Shown piece by piece: positions 33,101 to 42,105 of a stretch of 64,000 nt of DNA (position 1 is its first letter; each line of letters opens with the position of its first letter). Source of the DNA: CAWELS01 sp964468205 (GTDB taxonomy: Bacteria > Acidobacteriota > Terriglobia > Bryobacterales > Bryobacteraceae); NCBI GenBank assembly GCA_964468205.1, contig CAYXVG010000016.1, forward strand, positions 1-64,000, written 5' to 3'. Made by a program: the position numbers and the translations under genes. The notes under the pieces are model-generated. The model was not told the DNA's origin and ran no database searches. It saw only the letters and a list, made by a program, of their open reading frames with translations.

Positions 33101-34444
33101 TCATACATCAATCACTTCGGGGTGAACCCAAGGTTGGCGATAGGGCCGGCGCAACAGGCGGTTCGCCTCCTCGTCGCCCTTCACCTGGCCGTTTTCGGCC
33201 TCCCAAGTCAGCGTGCGGCCGAGCTGCATCGATATATTCGACAGAATACAGCAGGCCGAGGAGATATGCCCTTCCTCGATGTCGGCGACCGGCCGCCCAC
33301 GTGTCTCCATGTTTAGTAGCAGGTCTTTCATGTGACCTCGGATGGCCGGGGCCACGTGGCGCTCCAGGCGGGGTTCAGTGCGGTCGACCGGGTACTCGTC
33401 AAGCTCGTATGTGACGTCGCGGTGTAGTGTTTCCGCGTCTTTCCCCGCCGGGGTGAAGTCGTAGCCCATGACACCGGCACGCAGAGTGCCCTTGTCGCCG
33501 TAGAGGTAAGCGCCCCAGTTGTAGTTGGGATCCGGGGCGGCTCCGAAACGCCGGTGTTTCCAGACGATGGTCAGGTTCTCGTACTCGAACATAGCGGTCT
33601 GCTCGTCGGGGATATTGTTCGCCCCGCCTTTGAGGACGCGGATGCCGCCAAATGAGGAGATCCGTTTCGGCCAGCCAAGATCCATAAACCACCGCACCAT
33701 GTCGAGCATGTGGATGCCCATGTCGCCGATGGTGCCGTTGCCATACTCCATGAAGGAGCGCCACCGCCGCTGGATCTCCGGGCTGTATTCCATCATCGGG
33801 GCCGGGCCGACCCAGAACTCCCAGTCAAGAGTATCGGGTACCGGGGCCGGTTTGGTGATCAGGGGCCGGCCGCCGCCGTAGGAGAAGATATCCACGTGTC
33901 CAATTGTGCCGAGCTTGCCCTGCTGGACAATGTCCCGCGCTTCGATGAGGTGAGGAGTGCTGCGGCGCTGGGTGCCCACCTGCACTACGCGGCCATACTT
34001 GCGCGCGGCGGCCACCATGGCCTGGCCCTCGACGACATCCACGCTGATCGGTTTCTGCACGTAAAGGTCGACGCCCGCCCGGCACGCCTCGATCATCGGC
34101 AGAGCGTGCCAGTGATCCGGTGTCGCGATCTCGACCATGTCGAGCTCCTCCTCGGCGAGCAGCTTGCGGTAGTCGGTGTAAAGCTTAGGCCTGTTCTTCG
34201 AAGCCTGGCGCTCGACGGACCAGTCGGCGGCAAGGTCCAGGTTCGTCTGGTCGACGTCGCACAGCGCGACAATCTCGACTGGCGCGATCTGCACCAGGCG
34301 GAAAATGTCGGATTTCCCGTACCATCCGCTCCCAATCAGGCCGACCCGCAGGGGTGGCCGGTCAGCGAATGGAGCGGTGTAGCTGTTGGTGGCGGAGAGG
34401 GCCAGACCAGCGCCGGCCGACTTCAAAAAACTGCGACGATTCAT
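33101..34444 (-). CDS. Tat-exported Gfo/Idh/MocA family oxidoreductase
   Basis: A 447-residue NAD(P)-dependent sugar oxidoreductase with a Tat signal (NRRSFLKSAGAGLALS). The Rossmann domain has GLIGSGWYGKSDI and an acidic residue after strand 2 (ALCDVDQTN). The catalytic lysine loop is VQKPISVDVVEG, where the usual EKP is QKP, and YNWGAYLYGDKGTLRAG lies in the C-terminal sheet. GGGAGG precedes the start. Tat-exported members with bound nicotinamide (glucose-fructose oxidoreductase type) are known, which fits a periplasmic sugar interconversion. The downstream methyltransferase starts close to its stop. Confidence 0.88.
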   Translation of the reverse strand: MNRRSFLKSAGAGLALSATNSYTAPFADRPPLRVGLIGSGWYGKSDIFRLVQIAPVEIVALCDVDQTNLDLAADWSVERQASKNRPKLYTDYRKLLAEEELDMVEIATPDHWHALPMIEACRAGVDLYVQKPISVDVVEGQAMVAAARKYGRVVQVGTQRRSTPHLIEARDIVQQGKLGTIGHVDIFSYGGGRPLITKPAPVPDTLDWEFWVGPAPMMEYSPEIQRRWRSFMEYGNGTIGDMGIHMLDMVRWFMDLGWPKRISSFGGIRVLKGGANNIPDEQTAMFEYENLTIVWKHRRFGAAPDPNYNWGAYLYGDKGTLRAGVMGYDFTPAGKDAETLHRDVTYELDEYPVDRTEPRLERHVAPAIRGHMKDLLLNMETRGRPVADIEEGHISSACCILSNISMQLGRTLTWEAENGQVKGDEEANRLLRRPYRQPWVHPEVIDV

Positions 34445-34589
34445 GCGATCCTCCCGAAACCAGGCAAGCGAGCCATCCTGGTATGTTCAAAGCGCAGTAT
34501 ACACTGCCTAACCTTGCAATCGGGCCGGGCAGCGCCGCGCAAGCGACAATCCTCCTGTCCGGCGCGTGCAAGGGCGTTACCATAAGGGC

Positions 34590-35624
34590 GTGAAAGCTCT
34601 CGTCAAGTCGCATGCGGCCCCGGGACTCTGGCTGGAGGATGTGCCGGAGCCAACCATCGGAATCAACGACGTCAAGATCCGCGTTCTCAAGACATCGATC
34701 TGCGGTACCGATCTCCACATTTGGAAGTGGGATGACTGGGCCGCGAAGACGATTCCCGTGCCCATGGTGGTGGGGCACGAGTTTGTCGGCCAGATTGTCG
34801 AAACCGGCTCGAATGTGGCTGACTTCGAACCGGGTTACATCGTCAGCGGCGAAGGCCACCTGGTTTGCGGCCGCTGCCGGAACTGTCTGGCCGGCCGGCG
34901 TCACCTCTGCGCGAACACGCAGGGAATCGGCGTGAACCGGCCCGGCGCGTTCGCCGAGTACATCGTCCTGCCGATGACCAATATCTGGCACCACGCGCCC
35001 ACCGTCGACCTGAATATCGCGAGCATCTTCGATCCCTTCGGCAACGCGGTTCATACGGCTCTATCCTTCCCGGTATTGGGCGAGGACGTGCTGATCACCG
35101 GCGCCGGCCCCATCGGCATCATGGCCGCGGCCATCGTGCGCTACTCGGGCGCGCGGTATGTGGTGATCACCGATGTGAATCCCGCGCGCCTCGAGCTGGC
35201 GCGGCGCACAACCAGCATCACGCGAGCGGTGGACGTCCGCAAGGAGAAGATCGCCGATGTTCAAGAGGAACTCGGAATGGCCGAGGGCTTCGACGTGGGC
35301 CTCGAAATGTCCGGCAATGAATCCGCCTTCCGCGACATGCTTGCCAACATGTGCCACGGCGGGAGGATCGCCATGCTCGGCATCCCGGAAAAGGAGATGT
35401 CGATTGACTGGAACACCGTCATCTTCAATATGCTGACGATCAAGGGAATCTACGGCCGCGAGATGTACGAAACCTGGTACAAGATGACGGTGATGCTCGA
35501 GGGCGGGCTCGACATCAGCGGCGTCATCACCCATCAATTTCCATACACGGAATTCCGCCAGGGCTTCGAGGTAATGCTCTCCGGCGATGCGGGCAAGGTG
35601 GTGCTGCACTGGGCCGGCAAGTAG
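34590..35624 (+). CDS. tdh: L-threonine 3-dehydrogenase
   Basis: Zinc medium-chain dehydrogenase of 344 residues that oxidises threonine to 2-amino-3-ketobutyrate. It matches E. coli Tdh along its full length, including catalytic zinc ligands C38, H63 and E64 (VPMVVGHEFVG), structural zinc cysteines C93, C96, C99 and C107, the NAD loop GAGPIGIMAAAIV and IKGIYGREMYETWYKM. The GTG at 34590 gives the family N-terminus (MKAL...); an upstream start adds eight unrelated residues. The usual partner kbl is not adjacent. Diverges from the Gfo/Idh gene across about 145 bases that must hold both promoters. Confidence 0.93.
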   Translation: MKALVKSHAAPGLWLEDVPEPTIGINDVKIRVLKTSICGTDLHIWKWDDWAAKTIPVPMVVGHEFVGQIVETGSNVADFEPGYIVSGEGHLVCGRCRNCLAGRRHLCANTQGIGVNRPGAFAEYIVLPMTNIWHHAPTVDLNIASIFDPFGNAVHTALSFPVLGEDVLITGAGPIGIMAAAIVRYSGARYVVITDVNPARLELARRTTSITRAVDVRKEKIADVQEELGMAEGFDVGLEMSGNESAFRDMLANMCHGGRIAMLGIPEKEMSIDWNTVIFNMLTIKGIYGREMYETWYKMTVMLEGGLDISGVITHQFPYTEFRQGFEVMLSGDAGKVVLHWAGK

Positions 35625-35641
35625 GCCGCGGTTCGCGGCGC

Positions 35642-36517
35642 TCAGTACACGCACGCGGAATTGTCCGGCTCCACGTAGTAGCTTTTGTAGTTCTTCGCCG
35701 ACTGGTCCATACAGCCTTTCAGGGGCAGTAACTCGACCTTGCGGAACTCGATCGGATGGCTCTCCGACTGCAGCGAGATCGAACCTTCGCTGAGCAGCTT
35801 GCCGTCCTGCTTCACGCTTTCGTCGAAGCCATCCACCGTTCCGCCGCCGATTTGCGGCTGCTCGTACGCAAGCACGGTCTCCCCGTTCACGATGTGCCGG
35901 ATGGTCTTGTCGCCCAGCGCCTCAACCTCCACCCGCACCCACTCCTCGCCGTGGAATGTCGGTGACGTCGAGTCGATGCAGTGTTTCTCGACCAACTCGC
36001 CGTCCATCACCACGTGCGTGCCGGGGGTGCAGAGGTTGGCCGTCGGCCGGTCGCCCTCGCCGAGGCCGCCGAGCAACTGCACTTCAATCGAGATGGGAAA
36101 GTTCTGGTCCTTGAGCATTGTCGAGGCGGGCTGCCCGTGTATCATGATGCCGGAGTTCTTGCGCGCCCACGCCGGGCCTTCCGGCGCCTGTTCACCCACG
36201 AACCGGTACTCAACCGCGATCAGGTAGTGCGACCAGATGTCCTGGTGGAACATATGGCCGAAGCGCTGGCCAAACTCGTCGTACTGGTCGTAGTTCACTT
36301 TCAGCATCCCGTCCTCCACGCGGAAGGTATCGCCGAAGTTCTCGCCGACTTCATATCCGTTGATCTTCACGATCCAATTGTCGAGATCCCGGCCGTTGAA
36401 AAGCTGGATCCACTCCTTCTCGTCGGGATCGGTGGGCGGCGTGACGCTGGCGGTTTCCTCGGTGGCGGAACAGCCCAGTAAGAGGAAGAGAGTCAAAACG
36501 GAAACAAGGAGTTTCAT
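35642..36517 (-). CDS. DUF1080 (3-keto-disaccharide hydrolase family) lipoprotein
   Basis: A 291-residue lipoprotein (lipobox LLLGCSA) with a concanavalin-like DUF1080 domain, recognised by WIQLFNGRDLDNWIVKING, YEVGENFGDTFRVEDGMLKV, GPAWARKNSGIMIHGQ and IEVQLLG. Members cleave or bind sugar derivatives, some hydrolysing 3-keto-glucosides. The start at 36517 is chosen for the lipobox. It ends with a short Cys-containing tail (CVY). Convergent with tdh; 17 bases separate the two ends. Confidence 0.83.
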   Translation of the reverse strand: MKLLVSVLTLFLLLGCSATEETASVTPPTDPDEKEWIQLFNGRDLDNWIVKINGYEVGENFGDTFRVEDGMLKVNYDQYDEFGQRFGHMFHQDIWSHYLIAVEYRFVGEQAPEGPAWARKNSGIMIHGQPASTMLKDQNFPISIEVQLLGGLGEGDRPTANLCTPGTHVVMDGELVEKHCIDSTSPTFHGEEWVRVEVEALGDKTIRHIVNGETVLAYEQPQIGGGTVDGFDESVKQDGKLLSEGSISLQSESHPIEFRKVELLPLKGCMDQSAKNYKSYYVEPDNSACVY

Positions 36518-36622
36518 ATCGCCATGAGTATATCCGGTGCGGGGCAACCCGGGCGCGATAAGATGTAGCGGGTGGGGCGATCATCTCGCTGGGCCGCCCA
36601 TACGAAACCACGGAGTTACCAA

Positions 36623-37267
36623 ATGATTCGACCTATACAGATTCTTTCCCCGGTCCTCGTGATCGCCGCCGCTTGTGCGTTGATCGCCGGCAGCGGATCC
36701 AACGGCAAGACCAGCGCCGAATTCCGCAATCAATTCATCGGCGAGTTTGAGCGCACCGGCTTGAATACGACGCCGGGAGACGCCATGATGTTACGCATCC
36801 TCGTCGCCTCGCGAAACGCGAAGCGCGGCGTGGAGGTGGGTTCGGCCAGCGGCTTCGGGGCCCTGAACATGGGCATCGCCTTCGAGCGCAATGGAGGTCA
36901 TCTCTACACACTCGAGATCGACCCGAAGCGAGCCGATACCACGCGCCAGAACCTCAAGGCCGTAGGGCTCGAGGACACCGTCACCTGCATCACCGGCGAC
37001 GCGCTGAAGACGCTCGCCACGCTCGATGGCGAGTTTGACTTCGTCTTTCTCGACGCAGCCAAGGAGCAGTATCTCCAGTACCTGAAGATCATCGAGCCGA
37101 TGCTGCAGCCGGGGGCCGTGGTAGTGGCCGACAACGTCATTAAGCTCGGCAAGAATATGCAGGACTACCTTGACTACGTTTCACGGAGCCCGGACTACGA
37201 GTCGGTTACCATCCGCGCCTCAGAGGAGAAAGGCGACGGGATGATGATCTCCTATAAGCTCCGTTAG
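36623..37267 (+). CDS. O-methyltransferase (class I) with N-terminal export-like segment
   Basis: A 214-residue protein whose body is a caffeoyl-CoA-type O-methyltransferase: GVEVGSASGFGALNM for SAM, HLYTLEIDPKRADTTRQN, FDFVFLDAAKEQYLQYL with the metal-ligand Asp, and VVVADNVIKLG. The first 30 residues are hydrophobic (SPVLVIAAACALIAGS) and look like a signal peptide or anchor, absent from cytoplasmic members. CGGAG precedes the ATG. Second such methyltransferase in 4 kb. Substrate is probably a catechol-like or small hydroxylated compound; location is uncertain. Confidence 0.8.
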   Translation: MIRPIQILSPVLVIAAACALIAGSGSNGKTSAEFRNQFIGEFERTGLNTTPGDAMMLRILVASRNAKRGVEVGSASGFGALNMGIAFERNGGHLYTLEIDPKRADTTRQNLKAVGLEDTVTCITGDALKTLATLDGEFDFVFLDAAKEQYLQYLKIIEPMLQPGAVVVADNVIKLGKNMQDYLDYVSRSPDYESVTIRASEEKGDGMMISYKLR

Positions 37268-37272
37268 CCGGT

Positions 37273-37298
37273 GCGCCGCGACTGAATGGCCGCGGCGC
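37273..37298. terminator. Bidirectional hairpin between convergent genes
   Basis: Perfect 8-base-pair stem GCGCCGCG / CGCGGCGC (37273-37280 and 37291-37298) with a 10-base loop, located between the ends of two convergent genes (stops at 37267 and 37304). GC-rich stem without a T-run on either side, so it may be a weak or Rho-assisted bidirectional terminator. Confidence 0.5.
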
Positions 37299-37303
37299 GG
37301 TCC

Positions 37304-38956
37304 CTACCGGTACGGCACGCCAAGCAATCCTTGTGACACCACCCAGGTGACGAGCCCGATGTCGAGGCCGTTCGCCGTGAAGCGGCCTGGCGTGCCCACC
37401 GTTCCCACTTGCAGATTGCCGTAGGGGAACCCAAGCAGCGTTCCGCTTTCCGGCAACCCTGCCAGCACGTGCGGCGGCACGGTGAAGCTGCCGGCCTCCG
37501 GCGGCACGTCGCAGAAGAAGATGGCGCCCACGTCCGCTCCGGTCCGATTCTGGGTTCCGGCCACGCCGAAGATGAAGACGTGTCCAGCCGCCGGGTCGGC
37601 GTTTTCCCAGGTGAGAGTGAGGCCGGCGGTGCGGTCGATTTGGGTGATCGAGGAACGGTTCGTCCAGTCCGGCGGCTCCACTAGTGTCGCCCGGGCCGCC
37701 GCCGCCTCCACGCCGGAGCCGCCTGGAATGCTGACCGCGTACTCCGCTGCGCCAAAGTAAGGGTTCAAATCGGTCGACAGGTCGGGCAGCGTTGTGTCGG
37801 CATAAACGCCGGGCCGCAGCAGAGTCATGGTCCGGTCGCCGGCCGGGCCGGAGAGAGTGAGCGATGCCCCGGCGTCGAGATTCACCCGGGGAACGATTTC
37901 CACCGAACTCGGATTGGCCGAGAACATCCGCACCGAGCACGAGCCCGCCCGCGTCTCGAACGGCGGTTGCGCGCGGAGAAAGTCAGGCTGGGTGAAGGAC
38001 TGGAAAGTCGCCGTGGCCTGTTCGGTGAGGAGGCGCTGTCCCGTCGGCAGCAAGATATCGTCGATCCGGCTGAAATCGATCACACCCGAGCGAATCCGGT
38101 CCGCTTCCAGGATGAAGCGGAGCTCTTCCTCGGTGAAACTCTCCTCGTCGCGGCATAACACGCCGTCCTTGGCGATCGAGACGGATGCGTAGTTGCTCGG
38201 TACGCCGTCCACCACCACCGTCACCGGCGTCCAGCAGCCCTCCAGGTCCTGCGGCAATGCGAAGACAATCTGGTCGATCCCCGCGCAGCAGCCGGACCGG
38301 CCGGCGTAAAGGATCTCCGTGACCCTCTCGCCGCCAACGTAGATCTCCAGATCCACCGGCAAGGCGCCGGGCAGCGCTCGCTCGTTCTCCGGCCCTTCCA
38401 CCGGACCCAGGCCCGTGCCCCAGAGAGTGCCCACCTGTCCGGGCGTGGCGGGGACTGCCAGGCTGTTGAGCGGCTGCTCTTCCGGGCTGATGAAATTCTG
38501 GAAGCTGGCGGGCCCGGAGCCGGCGCTGTTCTGAGTGAATATGCCGAACGACCGCGCGGTCACCTCGATCGGCTCCGTAAAGGTTTGCCCGCCATGGCTG
38601 AGACGGAGCGTTCCGGCCCCGGAGGGCGTCGCTGAAGGAAGAAGAACTCCCACCTGCCCGGGAGTGGTGAAGAGCAGCCAGCACTGCGAGACGACACCGC
38701 TCACTTCCACCTCCACCGTGGTTCCCCCAAGCTCGATGGGCAGCGGAAAAGATGTGGCCTGCGCGAGCCCCTCCGCGGCCAGATTCTGCCCGAAAACGGC
38801 AAACACCGAGCCGCGCGCGATCTGCGCGTTCGGCAGCCCTACGGGAGCAAAACTCGCGACATTCACGACACCGCCCGGAGTGATTTGCGCGTCCGCGGGC
38901 GGACAAAGAAACAAAGTAAGCGCACAGGCGAAGATCACCTGTGGAAAGCGAATCAT
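37304..38956 (-). CDS. Exported protein with Solibacter-type (TIGR03437-like) N-terminal domain
   Basis: A 550-residue exported protein (signal peptide ending PADAQ). Residues about 27-240 match the Solibacter-associated domain, with GGVVNVASFAPVGLPN, IARGSVFAVFGQNLA and the later repeat-like GTLWGTGLGPVEGPE and YAGRSGCCAGIDQIVFALP. The rest is beta-rich and unassigned. This domain is a strong Bryobacterales marker and often terminates large secreted proteins; here it is N-terminal and the extra C-terminal 300 residues look like a sandwich domain. Likely surface or secreted; function unknown. Confidence 0.75.
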   Translation of the reverse strand: MIRFPQVIFACALTLFLCPPADAQITPGGVVNVASFAPVGLPNAQIARGSVFAVFGQNLAAEGLAQATSFPLPIELGGTTVEVEVSGVVSQCWLLFTTPGQVGVLLPSATPSGAGTLRLSHGGQTFTEPIEVTARSFGIFTQNSAGSGPASFQNFISPEEQPLNSLAVPATPGQVGTLWGTGLGPVEGPENERALPGALPVDLEIYVGGERVTEILYAGRSGCCAGIDQIVFALPQDLEGCWTPVTVVVDGVPSNYASVSIAKDGVLCRDEESFTEEELRFILEADRIRSGVIDFSRIDDILLPTGQRLLTEQATATFQSFTQPDFLRAQPPFETRAGSCSVRMFSANPSSVEIVPRVNLDAGASLTLSGPAGDRTMTLLRPGVYADTTLPDLSTDLNPYFGAAEYAVSIPGGSGVEAAAARATLVEPPDWTNRSSITQIDRTAGLTLTWENADPAAGHVFIFGVAGTQNRTGADVGAIFFCDVPPEAGSFTVPPHVLAGLPESGTLLGFPYGNLQVGTVGTPGRFTANGLDIGLVTWVVSQGLLGVPYR

Positions 38957-39078
38957 GGAATTCCTCCTTGTTCTCCCAGATTGAAGTCTTGCTGCGGATT
39001 ATCCCACACGCCGCCACGCCGGCGAAACCCGCCGGTGTATAATTCTTGAGAATTCTGGCCAAACGGGAGCCGCCAACG

Positions 39079-40038
39079 ATGAGATCGTCCATTCTTCGCC
39101 CCATGACAATAATCCTCGCGCTGGCCCTGTTCGCGGTAGCCGCGATGGGACAGCCAGGAGTGTTTTCCAAGCAGGAGTTGATTCGCTACACGCCGGATTG
39201 GGATGGAGAGCGTTTCCCTGACGGCCGCCCCAAGGTCCCCGGCGGAATCGTGGAGCGCATGAAGTTGGTGACGCTCGAGGAGGCGTGGGCCGTCCTCCGC
39301 AACGCCGGCTTCCCGTTCCAATACGAAGACGGTTGGCTGTGCATCCACCCCGAGAAGGTGCTCGTGGGGCGGGCTCTCACTGCTGTGTGGATGCCCGGGC
39401 GCCCGGACGTGCACCGCGTCATCCAGGAGAAGGGCGAAAAGGAGGACGGGCGCATTGGAGCTCAGAACGCCTGGCCGGTGGACATGCTGCAGAAGGGAGA
39501 CGTCTACGTCTGCGACCACTTTGGGCTGAAGATCGACGGACCCTCCATCGGCGACAACGTCGCCAACTCCATCTACTCGAAAAGCGGTAACGGCATCGTC
39601 TACAACGGAGCCGTGCGCGACATCGAAGGTCTGAAGGAACTCGAGAACTTCACCTCGTTCATCCGCTCGTACCACCCCTCGCATCACTTCCCGGGCGGCG
39701 AGCGTCTGAACTCCACCATGATGGGCATCAACTGCCCGGTGCGCATCGGCCGCGTCATGGTGATGCCCGGCGATGTGGTGCTCGGCCGGGAGGGTGGCGT
39801 CATCTTCATACCGCCGCATCTGGCCGAGAAGGTCGTCGCCACCTCGGAAGTCGTACGACTCCGCGACATGTTCGGCCATCAGAGGCTTCGCGAGGGAACG
39901 TACACCGCCGGTCAGATCGATACCCGCTGGTCAGACGAAATCGAGAAGGACTTCTCCCAGTGGTTGCGGGATCACATGGACGAGTTGCCGGTGGCCAGGG
40001 AACAGATTCAAGAAATCCTCAAACAAAGAACGTGGTAG
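39079..40038 (+). CDS. Exported RraA-like / HMG-aldolase family protein
   Basis: A 319-residue protein whose central part matches the RraA/4-hydroxy-4-methyl-2-oxoglutarate aldolase fold (GRALTAVWMPGRPD, FGLKIDGPSIGDNVANSIY, GIVYNGAVRDIEGLKEL, PGDVVLGREGGVIFIPPH). The first 25 residues form a signal peptide ending AAMGQ, unusual for this family. GGGAG precedes the ATG at 39079. The conserved Arg-Asp of the active site is visible in VRDIEG. With the exported HpaI-type aldolase at 11396 it suggests aldolase-type chemistry outside the cytoplasm, though a carbohydrate-binding role is possible. Confidence 0.8.
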   Translation: MRSSILRPMTIILALALFAVAAMGQPGVFSKQELIRYTPDWDGERFPDGRPKVPGGIVERMKLVTLEEAWAVLRNAGFPFQYEDGWLCIHPEKVLVGRALTAVWMPGRPDVHRVIQEKGEKEDGRIGAQNAWPVDMLQKGDVYVCDHFGLKIDGPSIGDNVANSIYSKSGNGIVYNGAVRDIEGLKELENFTSFIRSYHPSHHFPGGERLNSTMMGINCPVRIGRVMVMPGDVVLGREGGVIFIPPHLAEKVVATSEVVRLRDMFGHQRLREGTYTAGQIDTRWSDEIEKDFSQWLRDHMDELPVAREQIQEILKQRTW

Positions 40039-40098
40039 CGCGCGAACCGTTTCGTCAGGCGGCGTCCTTCCGGCGGGTCTTATGCCGGAACCTGCAGT

Positions 40099-40452
40099 TC
40101 AGGCATCGGCAAGGAAGAACACCTTCATTGAAGGGTTCAAAGCGTACGCATCGTAGATGCCGTTGATATGGTCTCCGTGCTCGTGGGAAATGACGGCGGC
40201 GCTGATTTGCTTGAAATCGATGCCGAGCTTCCGCGCATTCTCCAAAAACGAGTCCGGCTTGGTCCCGGCGTCGAACAGGACGTCCCGTCCCCGGAAGCTC
40301 ACCAACGCGGCGAAACCCCAATCCGCGGTGAGCGCGGGGTGTGCTGCAGTGTTGTCGTAGATGAGCTGAATCTCGAGCTCCGGCTGTCCGTTCGATAGAG
40401 CAACGCCGCCGGCAACAGCGAGTAGCGCGACGCAGCTCAGAATTCTCCACAT
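40099..40452 (-). pseudogene. Truncated exported metallo-beta-lactamase-fold hydrolase
   Basis: N-terminal fragment of an MBL-fold hydrolase: signal peptide, then GFAALVSFRGRDVLFDAGTK and the zinc motif ISHEHGDHINGIYD. It stops after 117 residues at FFLADA, where the family normally continues for another 150 or more residues with the remaining zinc ligands. The sequence beyond the stop holds nothing that continues the fold before the end of the neighbouring RraA-like gene. Probably a deletion remnant; whether it is still expressed is unknown. Confidence 0.6.
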
Positions 40453-40627
40453 GACCCGACTCTAGCGTTTTTCCGCCGCCGGAGACACCGGAGAACCGCT
40501 TGTCCCTCTGAGCGGGTACAATAACAAATCTGCCGGCGGGCGCCCGATGAAACAGCAGTTCCGCGTGCAGGCGGGTTCGGGCTCCGCCGGAGGGGGCCCG
40601 AAGCGGCAGTTCGTATCCGGAGTCCAG

Positions 40628-41197
40628 ATGCCGAATAAGCTCAAGATGCCACCGGGCAAAAACGCCCTCACCTGGGAAGTTCCTACAGAAGGCCGAAACC
40701 CCATCGGTAAGACGCTCAACATCGGCTTCAGCGCCGGCTGGGCGATGCTCGGGCTGATCTGGATCATCCGCCTCGGCACGATCCATTCGAGCGTCTGGAA
40801 GAACCCGAATTTCGAATACTTGCTCGGTACCTGGATCGGCCAGCCGCTGATGCCAGTGACGTTCCTGATCGGGATGTGGCTTCACTCCTTCGCCGGCATG
40901 ATCTTCGCTTTCCCGTATGCGTGGCTGTTTGAATATAGGCTGCGTCGGGTTTCGGCCAAACTCGGCGTCTATATCGGAATGGTTCACGCGTTGATCACCG
41001 GAGTGCTCCTGCTTGCGGTACCGTACGTGCACCCCGGCATTCCACGATACGTTCAGGAGCCCGGCGTCTTCATGTCCAACCTTGGGATCGGCGGAGTCGT
41101 GGGGTGGTTCGCTTCGCACGCCCTGTACGGCTTCCTTGTCGGCTACCGCTGGCGGCGAATTATCAGCGGCGCCGGCTATCCCGAGCCAAAAAGGTGA
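40628..41197 (+). CDS. Four-helix integral membrane protein of unknown function
   Basis: A 189-residue protein with hydrophobic helices near residues 28-50, 70-95, 112-133 and 150-175. The start at 40628 is preceded by GGAG with five-base spacing; an in-frame ATG at 40547 would add 27 low-complexity residues. A short charged N-terminus faces the cytoplasm. I do not recognise the family. It lies 29 bases upstream of a DUF1080 lipoprotein gene and is probably co-transcribed with it. Confidence 0.6.
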   Translation: MPNKLKMPPGKNALTWEVPTEGRNPIGKTLNIGFSAGWAMLGLIWIIRLGTIHSSVWKNPNFEYLLGTWIGQPLMPVTFLIGMWLHSFAGMIFAFPYAWLFEYRLRRVSAKLGVYIGMVHALITGVLLLAVPYVHPGIPRYVQEPGVFMSNLGIGGVVGWFASHALYGFLVGYRWRRIISGAGYPEPKR

Positions 41198-41226
41198 CAT
41201 TCTTCCAGTTGACGGCGAACAGTAAA

Positions 41227-42081
41227 ATGAAAACGATGCGCGACTCAATTGCCACGGGAGTTCTTGCCTGTATCCTCGCCGCTGCTGCCTGTGGTCCCGC
41301 TCAGCCGCCGGACAAGCAAAGCGTTGACGCCTCCGGAGAGGCCGGCGAGTGGACCGTCCTGTTCGACGGAGAAACCCTCGATGGATGGGAAGACCCCACA
41401 AAGGAAAACCCGCCCGGCGACGCCTGGGTCGTCGAGGACGGTTCCATCAAGGCCGTGAAGCGCCCCAAACTGCGCGAGGATCTCTTCACCCTGGAAACCT
41501 ACGGCGACTTCGAACTCGCTTTCGAGTGGAGAATCTCGCCCGGCGGCAACAGCGGCGTCAAATACGCCATCCAGGATCGCGCCGTTCTCATTGCCGGCAA
41601 GACGAACCCGGAAGCCAAACGCTTCGAGGACACCGTCGACTACGAACTGATTCACCGCCTCGGAGACCGTAACAAACTCCAGCCTGGCGAAACGATGGAA
41701 GAATACGTCGTCGCCTTCGAGTACCAGATCATCGATAACCAGGGCCACAGCGACGCCGCCCGCGGTGCGGACCGCGGAGCAGGCGCCATCTACAGCATGG
41801 TTGCCCCCGTGTCGCGGGAGGCCCGGCCCGTCGGCGAGTTCAATGAAGCCCGCATTGTCCTTCGCGGAAAGAACGTGCAGCACTGGCTGAACGGAGTGAA
41901 AGTAGTGGATACGGCGCTCGACTCCGAACCCATCCGCGCCGGCCTCGAGGAACGCTGGGGAATCGATTCGCCCGTCTACAAGCTCCTTACCGGCCTGCCG
42001 CGAAAGCAGTCCCCCATCGGCCTGCAACACCACAACGACGAAGCCTGGTTCCGCAACATCCGCATCCGCCGCCTTGATTAG
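41227..42081 (+). CDS. DUF1080 (3-keto-disaccharide hydrolase family) lipoprotein
   Basis: A 284-residue lipoprotein (lipobox LAAAACGP) with the DUF1080 concanavalin-like fold: WTVLFDGETLDGWED, GDFELAFEWRISPGGNSGVKY and the closing GLQHHNDEAWFRNIRIR, the canonical family ending. A second member of this family lies at 35642-36517, and the two are not close copies. The start at 41227 gives the lipobox 22 residues in. Acts at the outer membrane or periplasm on sugar derivatives. Convergent with the ADP-ribosylglycohydrolase gene. Confidence 0.88.
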   Translation: MKTMRDSIATGVLACILAAAACGPAQPPDKQSVDASGEAGEWTVLFDGETLDGWEDPTKENPPGDAWVVEDGSIKAVKRPKLREDLFTLETYGDFELAFEWRISPGGNSGVKYAIQDRAVLIAGKTNPEAKRFEDTVDYELIHRLGDRNKLQPGETMEEYVVAFEYQIIDNQGHSDAARGADRGAGAIYSMVAPVSREARPVGEFNEARIVLRGKNVQHWLNGVKVVDTALDSEPIRAGLEERWGIDSPVYKLLTGLPRKQSPIGLQHHNDEAWFRNIRIRRLD

Positions 42082-42105
42082 TCCACGGGTGCGCCGGCTC
42101 AACAG

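Noticed and set aside
35061..35654. Minus-strand frame antisense to tdh
   Set aside because: Tdh matches the E. coli enzyme throughout; the antisense frame is a shadow.
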